37,477 bases of DNA from Myxococcales bacterium. Lineage in GTDB: Bacteria > Myxococcota_A > Bradymonadia > Bradymonadales > GCA-2716585. The stretch covers positions 1 through 37,477 of the forward strand of contig PBBL01000061.1 in the NCBI GenBank assembly GCA_002716585.1, given 5' to 3'. A model generated the notes under the pieces. It worked only from the letters and a program-made list of their open reading frames with translations. It was not told the DNA's origin and did not search any database. A program made the position numbers and the translations under genes. Shown here piece by piece: positions 31,557 to 37,477 of the stretch (within the stretch, counting starts at the first letter, position 1; each line of letters begins with the position of its first letter).

Positions 31557-31859
31557 ATGAGCACCAGACCAACCCGGCTGTCGGAAGACGCCATCGCCGA
31601 GCAGCTCGCGTCGCTGACCGGCTGGGAGCGCGACGGCGACGCCATCGTGCGCGCGTGGACCTTCTCCGACTTCGAGGAGGCCTTCGCCTTTTTGACCCGG
31701 GTCGCCATCATCACGGAGAAGCTGGATCACCACGCCGAGATCTGGAACGTCTACAACCAGGTCAAGCTCACCTTCTCCACCCACGACGCCGACGGCCTGA
31801 CCCACAAGGACTTCGACGCCGCGACCCGGATCAACGCGATCGCAGGAGGTGACGCATGA
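31557..31859 (+). CDS. phhB: Pterin-4a-carbinolamine dehydratase
   Basis: 100 residues, normal size. It dehydrates 4a-hydroxytetrahydrobiopterin, recycling the cofactor of aromatic amino acid hydroxylases. The family core is complete: LDHHAEIWNVYNQVKLTFSTHD, with the two adjacent catalytic histidines, then DADGLTHKDFDAA. A strong AAGGAGGAGG precedes the ATG at 31557. Its stop overlaps the start of the CysQ-like gene by four bases (ATGA). No aromatic amino acid hydroxylase gene is in the window, as in many bacteria where the substrate of this family is uncertain. Confidence 0.95.
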   Translation: MSTRPTRLSEDAIAEQLASLTGWERDGDAIVRAWTFSDFEEAFAFLTRVAIITEKLDHHAEIWNVYNQVKLTFSTHDADGLTHKDFDAATRINAIAGGDA

Positions 31860-32725
31860 GCGACGCCTACACCCACGAGCTGGACGTCGTCCGCCGCGCC
31901 GCCCGCGACGCGGCGAAGGCCGTCATGGAGGTCCACGACGCGGTCGGGCGCGGGGACTCCGAGCTGGGCGTGGTCCAGAAGGCCGACGACCGAGGCCCCG
32001 TGACCGAGGCCGACCGCCGCGCCAACCGCGTCGTCGTCGCCGCGCTGCGCGAGGCCTTCCCCGAGGACGCCATCCTCTCCGAGGAGTCCGCCGACGACAT
32101 GGGGCGCCTCACCGCGGACCGCTACTGGTGCATCGACCCGCTCGACGGCACCAAGGAGTTCATCCGCCGCAACGGGGAGTTCGCCGTCATGGTCGCGCTC
32201 GTCGAGCGCGCCTCGGGGCGCCCCGTGGTCGGCGCGGTGGCGGAGCCCGCGACCGGCCGCCTCACCTGGGCCACCCTCGGCGGCGGCACCTGGACCGAGG
32301 ACGCCCCGGGCGCCGACCCCAGGCGCCTCCGCGTCACCGACCACGGCACGCCCGACACCATCCAGATCATCGTCTCGCGCTCCCACCCCGACGACGAGCT
32401 GAAGTCGTTCATGGCGCACCTCGGCACCGAGCGCGTCACCCCGTGTGGCTCGGTCGGGGTCAAGATCGGCCGCATCGCTCAGGAGAAGGCCGACCTCTAC
32501 GTCAACTTTGGTGGGAGGACCTGCTTCTGGGACACGTGCGCCCCGGAGCTGCTGCTCAGCGAGGCGGGCGGGCGCTTCACCAACATCGACGGGGAGCTGC
32601 TGGACTACCGGCTCGAAGACACGACCAACCACGCCGTCCTCATCGCCAGCAACGGCGCCTGCCACGAGCTGGCGCTGGAGGCCGCGCGCGCCGCGGTCAA
32701 GGCCCACCGCGGTCAGGCGCAGTAG
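31856..32725 (+). CDS. Inositol-monophosphatase family protein, CysQ-like
   Basis: 289 residues. Magnesium/lithium-dependent phosphatase family. Motifs: PVTEADRRANRVV, the metal-site Glu in AILSEES, the central WCIDPLDGTKEFI (the KEFI variant is typical of CysQ, 3'(2'),5'-bisphosphate nucleotidase), and WDTCAPELLLSEAGG with the last metal Asp. It probably hydrolyses 3'-phosphoadenosine 5'-phosphate, a by-product of sulphur assimilation; inositol phosphate as substrate cannot be excluded. It is translationally coupled to phhB through ATGA. Confidence 0.92.
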   Translation: MSDAYTHELDVVRRAARDAAKAVMEVHDAVGRGDSELGVVQKADDRGPVTEADRRANRVVVAALREAFPEDAILSEESADDMGRLTADRYWCIDPLDGTKEFIRRNGEFAVMVALVERASGRPVVGAVAEPATGRLTWATLGGGTWTEDAPGADPRRLRVTDHGTPDTIQIIVSRSHPDDELKSFMAHLGTERVTPCGSVGVKIGRIAQEKADLYVNFGGRTCFWDTCAPELLLSEAGGRFTNIDGELLDYRLEDTTNHAVLIASNGACHELALEAARAAVKAHRGQAQ

Positions 32726-32751
32726 CGAGCGCCGTCACGGCGAGCGCGCGG

Positions 32752-32771
32752 GGCGGCGTCACATCGCCGCC
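32752..32771. terminator. GC hairpin between convergent genes
   Basis: GGCGGCG-TCACAT-CGCCGCC, a perfect 7-bp stem, covers the stop codon of the WD40 gene and lies 27 bases past the CysQ-like gene. No T-run; may stop transcription from both sides. Confidence 0.35.
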
Positions 32772-35086
32772 TCCTCAGCGTCGCCCTGCTTCTCCTCCTC
32801 GGCCTTGAGGCGGCGACTGATGATCGCCAGCGCGATCGCCATGATGATGAAGGAGATCGCCAGCGTGCCGATGAAGCCGCTCCCCATGTAGGGCAGCGGG
32901 CTCGTGGACAGCTCGTCCTCAAGCGCGTCCACCGCCTCGTCTTTGCGCTTGTCCAGCGCGGCCATCTCGGAGCCGTGCCGGTTGCGCTCGTCCGAGATCT
33001 CCTTGCGGAGCTGGGTCAGCGTGTCCTGCACCTCCTCGGAGTCGTCCTCGCCCGCGACGGTCTTGAGCCGCTCCAGGCGAGTCTCCAGCGGCTTGACCTG
33101 CTCCTCGTGGAACGTCTTCTCCTCGGCCTTCTTGCCCGTGAACTCGGTGTTGAGCGCCTCCAACCGGGTCGGCCAGTCCTCGTGATCCTGCGGCGCCGGG
33201 GTGACGAGGAAACCGACCAGCGCCCCGAGGATCGCGAGCACGAACCCAGCGCCGAGCCCCTGACCATAGAGCTTGGACTGGGCCTTGCGCAGCTTCTCCG
33301 CCTTCTCGTAGGCCTCCCGATCGTGCCGGAAGCTCTTGCCCGCGGCGGCCCCCTCCGGGGGGAGCCCCCGACGATCGGGCTCGGCCTCCACGTAGTCCAG
33401 CTCAAACTGATCGTCCGGGCTGGGCGCGATCGAGCGATCGACCGCCTGACTGGCCGCCTCCAGCACCTGAGACACGGAGCTTCCCAACGAGAACGGCGTG
33501 CTCTCCTCAGTCGCCTTCGCCGGAGACGGAGGGGGCTCGTCGCCCTTGCGGCGGAGCGCCGCCAACAGCTCATCGGGCTGCATGGAGTTGACGTGCCCTC
33601 CGCGCTTGGCGCCCGGCGCTGGCCCCATCGACCTGGGCTTCGGCTTCGGTTTCGGTTTCGGCTTCGGGCGACCACCACCTGAGAGGTCAGGCGGGAGCTT
33701 GTACAAGCCCGACTTCGAAGACGACCCCGAGCCCGCCGCGGCGTAACCCCCCGAGGACATCCCCACGCTCGGGTTGGGGCGGCTCAGCGCGGGCTGACCG
33801 CCCTGCATCGCTGCCTGGCGGGCCTTGATGTAATCGTCCGACAGCCCCGAGACGACCAGCTCCTCCCCCGCAGCGGCGCTCACCTGCGGAGGCATCGGGG
33901 GTGGGGCCTGGGGGCCAGGGACAGGCGGCGGTGCCTGAGAGCCTGGCACCGGCGACGGCTGTGGCACCGGCGGCGGCCCGCCTGCGCCGGGCACTGGCGG
34001 CGGCCCCTGTTGCGCCGCCGTGGGCTGCGCCAACGGGATCCCGGCGTTGACCAGGATCTTGAGGCTGTTGGCCGCCGCGAAGATGAGGCGGCTGTCATCC
34101 GGCGAGGTCGCCATCGACAGGATGGGCTCCTGCCCGATGTAACAGTCGATGAGCGTCTGATCGGCGGTGCTCCAGACACCGATCCGTTGATCAAAGGAGC
34201 AGGTGTAGAGGACCTGATCGTTCGCCGCGAAGGCCAGATCGTAGATCGTGTCGTCGTGCATGAGCGGCTTGCCGAAGGGCTTCGTCGCGCCCATGTCCCA
34301 CAAGCCCACGCGCCCGTCGCCGCCCCCGGTCGCCAACAGGTAGCTCTTCCTTGCGAACGCGAGCACCTTCACCTCGCCCTGGTTCGCCTGGAAGTGCGCG
34401 CGGGGCTGCCCGGCGCTCAAGTCCCAGACCACGACGTTGCCGCGCTGATCGCCGAGCGCGAGCAGCTTGTCATCGGCGCTGAAGGCGGCCGCCTGAAAGC
34501 TCGCCCCCTTGAGCGGGTAGCGGTTGATGATCGCGTTGGTCGTCAGATCCCAGAGCAGCGCCTGGCCTTGCGCGTCGGCGCTCAACAGGAACCGCCCGCT
34601 GTTGCTGAAGCGCACCACCTGGACGCTCTGCTGCTCCCCCTCCAGCTCACCCGACTCGTACAAGTTGGTCGAGTTCGGATCGAGGTCGAGCAGCCGCACG
34701 TCGTTCCCCGCCGCGACCGCGACCCGGGCGCCGTCCGGCGAGAGCGCCAGGTCCCGGATGGGCAGCAGCGGCTGCTGCGGGCCGTCCCCGAGGAGCGCGA
34801 CGCCGTCTCGCTCGAAGTCATGCCCCGTGCCCATCAGGTCGAGGGCCTGGACGCGCTCCTGTCGGGACAGATCCCACAGGTCGATCCGGCTCTCGATCCC
34901 GTAGTAGGCGCTCACCAGGAGCGGGAACGCGGGGTGGACGCAGAGCCCGACGTTGGCCACCTGCTGGTCGGACAGGATGAACTCCACGCTCAACCGCGAA
35001 GAGGCCCTCAGGCGCTCCACCACCTCGGGAGCAAATGCGCTGCTGTGAGGTTGCTGTTGTTGTGGGGGTGCGTTGTTCGCAGTCAT
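32759..35086 (-). CDS. WD40-propeller membrane protein with proline linker and inter-membrane coiled coil
   Basis: 775 residues from the ATG at 35086 (an upstream TTG would add 20). Residues 1-360 are WD40 repeats: LLVSAYYGIESRIDLWDLS, ALLWDLTTNA, VVVWDLSAG, GGGDGRVGLWDMG, QRIGVWSTAD. A Pro-rich linker (PPPVPGPQAPPP type) and a KPKPKPKPKP stretch follow. A membrane segment GAGFVLAILGALVGFLV is followed by about 85 charged coiled-coil-like residues and a second membrane segment FIGTLAISFIIMAIALAI, with a short charged end. So the propeller is probably cytoplasmic and the coiled coil may lie in the periplasm. No enzyme motif. An extended -10 element TGGTACCAT is at 35133-35125. Function unknown, probably a scaffold. 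Confidence 0.88.
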   Translation of the reverse strand: MTANNAPPQQQQPHSSAFAPEVVERLRASSRLSVEFILSDQQVANVGLCVHPAFPLLVSAYYGIESRIDLWDLSRQERVQALDLMGTGHDFERDGVALLGDGPQQPLLPIRDLALSPDGARVAVAAGNDVRLLDLDPNSTNLYESGELEGEQQSVQVVRFSNSGRFLLSADAQGQALLWDLTTNAIINRYPLKGASFQAAAFSADDKLLALGDQRGNVVVWDLSAGQPRAHFQANQGEVKVLAFARKSYLLATGGGDGRVGLWDMGATKPFGKPLMHDDTIYDLAFAANDQVLYTCSFDQRIGVWSTADQTLIDCYIGQEPILSMATSPDDSRLIFAAANSLKILVNAGIPLAQPTAAQQGPPPVPGAGGPPPVPQPSPVPGSQAPPPVPGPQAPPPMPPQVSAAAGEELVVSGLSDDYIKARQAAMQGGQPALSRPNPSVGMSSGGYAAAGSGSSSKSGLYKLPPDLSGGGRPKPKPKPKPKPRSMGPAPGAKRGGHVNSMQPDELLAALRRKGDEPPPSPAKATEESTPFSLGSSVSQVLEAASQAVDRSIAPSPDDQFELDYVEAEPDRRGLPPEGAAAGKSFRHDREAYEKAEKLRKAQSKLYGQGLGAGFVLAILGALVGFLVTPAPQDHEDWPTRLEALNTEFTGKKAEEKTFHEEQVKPLETRLERLKTVAGEDDSEEVQDTLTQLRKEISDERNRHGSEMAALDKRKDEAVDALEDELSTSPLPYMGSGFIGTLAISFIIMAIALAIISRRLKAEEEKQGDAEEAAM
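33633..33667 (-). repeat. Hexanucleotide repeat encoding Lys-Pro
   Basis: Six-base units (GGTTTC/GGCTTC on the plus strand) encode KPKPKPKPKP in the WD40 protein linker. A stiff basic spacer just before the membrane anchor is plausible; unit number may vary between strains. Confidence 0.7.
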
Positions 35087-35124
35087 GGCGTAATGAACCT
35101 GAACGAGGAGGGTCAACTCTGCCG

Positions 35125-35133
35125 ATGGTACCA
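35125..35133 (-). promoter_or_regulatory. Extended -10 element of the WD40 gene
   Basis: TGGTACCAT on the minus strand matches TGnTAnnAT, about 40 bases before the ATG at 35086. A TTGCTG further up is spaced 21 bases away, so the -35 is unclear. The same TGGTA core occurs at 8557 and 9748. Confidence 0.4.
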
Positions 35134-35189
35134 GGGGCCTCCCCAAGCGTCCAGCAAACCCTCAGTCCACACAGCGCGAAGTGCCCAGG

Positions 35190-35218
35190 GTGAGAACTCT
35201 CACGCCCCGGCGAGGGCG
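35190..35218 (-). terminator. Hairpins after the MopE-repeat gene
   Basis: On the minus strand, just after the TGA, CGCCC/GGGCG forms a first stem and GTGAGA-GT-TCTCAC (35203-35190) a perfect second one. No T-run. Confidence 0.4.
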
Positions 35219-35219
35219 C

Positions 35220-37477
35220 TCACGGGCGTCGCGGGCGCCGCAGCAGCGCGACCAGCGCCAGCAGCCACCACCCGACCGCGCCGCTCCAGGGTCGCCCCGG
35301 CGTGGTGGCGCATGCGCAGCCGCTGTCGCCCTCCCCTGCGCCCGCGCCGCCGTCCGCGCCGTCGCCGCCGTTGCCCAGCCCGGCCCCATCGCCTGAGATG
35401 GTCACGCATGCCCCTTCAGCGCAGATCTGATCCGCCGCGCACACCACCTCCCCGCACGCCCCGAGCGGCTCGCAGCCTGTCGCGCCGCACTGCTCCTCGG
35501 GGCCACACGTGACGCCCAGACAGGCCTCCCAGACGCAGTTGCCTTCCGCGCAGGCCTGCCCCTCGGCGCACTCCACCTGGAAACACGGATCCTGCACGCA
35601 GATCCCCTCCGCGCAGAAGAACCCCGCGCTGCACGTCATGCTCAAGCACGCGTCTTCGCACACCCCCTCCACGCACGCCTCGCCGCGCGCGCAGCTGATC
35701 GTCGCGCACGGGTCCGCGCGGCACGCCCCCTCCTCACAGATCTCTCCAGGGGCGCAGTTGGCCTCGCGGCAGGCCGCCACGGCCTCATCCACGCACTCCC
35801 CCTGCCAACACGCCTCCCCCGCCTCACACGTCACCCCCGGGCACGGGTCCACGACGCAGGCGCCGTCGATGCACACCTCACCCTCGCCCGAGCAGGTCAC
35901 CCCGCGGCAGGCCAGCTCGCTGCTGTCGTAGCACTCCCCGAGGTAGCACGCCTCGCCCTCCTGACATTCGCGCCCGACGCACTCATCCACGACGCAGAAC
36001 TCCTCCAGGCACACGAACCCGCGCGGGCACTCGCCCTGGGCGCACGGCTCAGCGCACTCGCCCGCCACGCAGGTGCGCCCCTCGGCGCACTCGGGATCCT
36101 CGTCGATCTCGCCGTCGCAGTCGGTGTCCTCGCCGTCGCACAGGTCCGGCCCCAGCTCACCGCAGCCGCCGCAGGCGTTCAGGACGTTCTCATCGACCTC
36201 ACCGTCGCAGTCGTTGTCTTGCAGATCGCACCCCTCCTCCGGCAACAGCCCGCAGCTGCCACAGGCGTTCGTCACGCCCTCGTCGGTGTCGCCGTCGCAG
36301 TCGTCGTCCACCCCGTTGCACACCTCCACCGGCAGCTCCCCACAGCTCCCGCAGGCGTTGAGCAGCCCCTCGTCGGTGTCCCCATCGCAGTCGTTGTCCA
36401 CCCCGTCGCACACCTCCTCCGGCAGCGGCCCGCAGAAGCCGCAGGCGTTCAGGACGTTCTCGTCGGTGCGACCGTCGCAGTCGTTGTCCACCCCGTCGCA
36501 CACCTCCTCCGGGGCCGGGCCGCACGTCCCGCAGCGGTTGATCAGATCCTCGTCGGTGAGGCCGTCGCAGTCGTTGTCCTCCCCATCGCACACCTCGTCC
36601 GGGGTCGGCCCGCAGTCGCCGCAGGGGTTGGCGACCCCCTCATCGACGAAGCCGTCGCAGTCGTCGTCCTCGCCGTTGCACAGCTCCACCGGCTGAGGGC
36701 CGCACGTGTTGCACGTGTTGCGCACCCCCTCATCAAAGAGGCCGTCGCAGTCGTTGTCCTCGTCGTCGCACACCTCCTCGGGGGGCGGGCCACACTCGCC
36801 GCAGGCGTTGAAGGTGCCCTCATCGAAGATGCCGTCACAGTCGTTATCCTCCCCGTCGCACACCTCCGTCGGGACCGGCCCGCACGTCCCGCACAGGTTG
36901 ACCACCCCCTCATCGACGAAGCCGTTGCAGTTGTCGTCCTCGCCGTTGCACACCTCCTCCACGGGGTCGATATCGACCGCGCACTCGTACACGCCGTTGA
37001 CGCACGTTCGGACGCCCTCGGCGCAGATGCCGACGAGCCCTGTGTCACACGCCTGGCCTCCCCCCGGGTTGCCGTTGTCGATGATGCCGTCGCAGTCGTT
37101 GTCGAAGCCGTCACACACCTCGGGCTCGAACATGCAGACGCTGCTGACGGTGATGTCCTCGACGATCGGGCCGATGAAGTCGTTGCGGGTGAACATGAAG
37201 ACGTCCACCTCCATCAGCTGCCCGCGGAGCGGCAGCGCGTCGCCGCTCTGCACGTTGAGGAAGGGGCGCTCGGCGAGCGTCTCCGCGTCGTCGGCGGCGC
37301 GGACGCGGATCCGGAGGGTGGTGTCGTCGAACTCCTGGCTGTTCCAGCCAATGGAGCCCCACTCCAGGTCGGCCTGGCCGCTGTCGTGGACCGCGCGCCA
37401 GGTCCCGGAGCGCAGGGTGACCGAGCGGAGGTTGTAGCCCGCCATGTCCGAGTACGTGTAGGGGCCGTTGCCGCAGG
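35220..37477 (-). CDS. MopE-repeat, cysteine-rich surface protein with MYXO-CTERM tail (5' end outside window)
   Basis: At least 750 residues; the frame is open to the right edge (CGNGPYTYSD before Met at 37445), so the start lies outside. First comes a beta-rich domain (about 110 residues). Then 11 MopE-type repeats of about 30 residues with an EVCDGxDNDCDG core and a CGxCG link (36100-37127), and after them about eight EGF/Dickkopf-like cysteine units (CxGVxCxxGExCxxGxC). The end is a Ser/Gly-rich region, SGCACATTPGRP, a hydrophobic segment WWLLALVALL and RRPRR: the MYXO-CTERM sorting signal. The Asp-rich repeats may bind calcium, as in thrombospondin-3-like repeats; copper binding is known for Methylococcus MopE. 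So it is probably exported, processed at the tail and surface-attached. Function unknown. Confidence 0.88.
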   Translation of the reverse strand, partial: CGNGPYTYSDMAGYNLRSVTLRSGTWRAVHDSGQADLEWGSIGWNSQEFDDTTLRIRVRAADDAETLAERPFLNVQSGDALPLRGQLMEVDVFMFTRNDFIGPIVEDITVSSVCMFEPEVCDGFDNDCDGIIDNGNPGGGQACDTGLVGICAEGVRTCVNGVYECAVDIDPVEEVCNGEDDNCNGFVDEGVVNLCGTCGPVPTEVCDGEDNDCDGIFDEGTFNACGECGPPPEEVCDDEDNDCDGLFDEGVRNTCNTCGPQPVELCNGEDDDCDGFVDEGVANPCGDCGPTPDEVCDGEDNDCDGLTDEDLINRCGTCGPAPEEVCDGVDNDCDGRTDENVLNACGFCGPLPEEVCDGVDNDCDGDTDEGLLNACGSCGELPVEVCNGVDDDCDGDTDEGVTNACGSCGLLPEEGCDLQDNDCDGEVDENVLNACGGCGELGPDLCDGEDTDCDGEIDEDPECAEGRTCVAGECAEPCAQGECPRGFVCLEEFCVVDECVGRECQEGEACYLGECYDSSELACRGVTCSGEGEVCIDGACVVDPCPGVTCEAGEACWQGECVDEAVAACREANCAPGEICEEGACRADPCATISCARGEACVEGVCEDACLSMTCSAGFFCAEGICVQDPCFQVECAEGQACAEGNCVWEACLGVTCGPEEQCGATGCEPLGACGEVVCAADQICAEGACVTISGDGAGLGNGGDGADGGAGAGEGDSGCACATTPGRPWSGAVGWWLLALVALLRRPRRP
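36100..37127 (-). repeat. 90-bp tandem repeats encoding MopE-type units
   Basis: Eleven imperfect copies, nine or more spaced at 90 bases (for example GCCGTCGCAGTCGTTGTCC-like blocks at 36651 and 36741). Each encodes one CDGxDNDCDGxxDEGxxNxC unit. High identity of the DNA favours copy-number change by recombination and can cause assembly errors. Confidence 0.85.

Noticed and set aside
24793..32725. A defence island built on MoxR-VWA, HPt and PP2C genes.
   Set aside because: The genes lie in separate, opposing operons with housekeeping neighbours; no nuclease, reverse transcriptase, transposase or integrase gene is present.
33624..33668. CRISPR-like or regulatory short repeats.
   Set aside because: The hexamers are in frame and encode KPKPKP within the WD40 protein; there are no spacers.
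36100..37127. CRISPR array at the 90-bp repeats.
   Set aside because: Repeats are coding, contiguous and imperfect, with no unique spacers; they encode MopE units.

Overview
The window is a GC-rich, gene-dense stretch of bacterial chromosome, most probably from a member of the Myxococcota (delta-proteobacterial type, perhaps Bradymonadales-like). The pointers are many lipoproteins, disulphide-rich surface proteins with MopE-type CDGxDNDCDG repeats, a C-terminus of the MYXO-CTERM sorting type, a Pal/CpoB pair, RavA/ViaA-like genes, and signalling proteins that mix phosphorelay and eukaryote-like parts. This placement is inference; there is no rRNA or tRNA in the window. I see no insertion sequence, prophage, CRISPR array or clear horizontally acquired island.

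Layout. 1-5011 (-): 5' part of a giant modular lipoprotein that runs off the left edge. 5129-7487 (-): rsmD, coaD and an aspartate-aminotransferase gene. 7814-13225 (+): a cysteine-free thioredoxin-fold exported protein, a HARE-HTH protein with a degenerate Mrr-like domain, a small lipoprotein and a nine-Asp-box propeller lipoprotein. 13226-13578 is a non-coding stretch with a hairpin terminator, a TTGACA element and a string of stem-loops in front of pal. 13579-18100 (+): pal, cpoB, a UshA-like protein that has lost nearly all metal ligands, and a membrane protein with a Gln ladder repeat. 18104-18730 (-): response regulator with an XRE output domain. 18842-24771 (+): truD, an unknown protein and a 1369-residue TPR protein. 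24793-28689 (-): MoxR/RavA-type ATPase, VWA protein and GH113-like lipoprotein. 28814-30118 (+): HPt protein and MscS channel. 30125-31389 (-): PP2C phosphatase with a cNMP-binding-like tail, split by a frameshift. 31557-32725 (+): pterin dehydratase and CysQ-like phosphatase. 32759-35086 (-): WD40 membrane protein. 35220-37477 (-): MopE-repeat surface protein that runs off the right edge.

How it fits together. Housekeeping genes (rsmD, coaD, truD, phhB) are interspersed with cell-envelope genes. Envelope integrity (Pal, CpoB, MscS, lipoproteins) and signalling (RR-XRE, HPt, PP2C-CNB, MoxR-VWA) dominate. A recurring theme is enzyme folds without their catalytic residues: the thioredoxin-fold protein, the Mrr-like domain and the UshA-like protein. 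The strongest candidates for something undescribed are the structured leader before pal, the metal-ligand-free UshA homologue paired with the Gln-ladder membrane protein, and the HARE-HTH/degenerate Mrr fusion.
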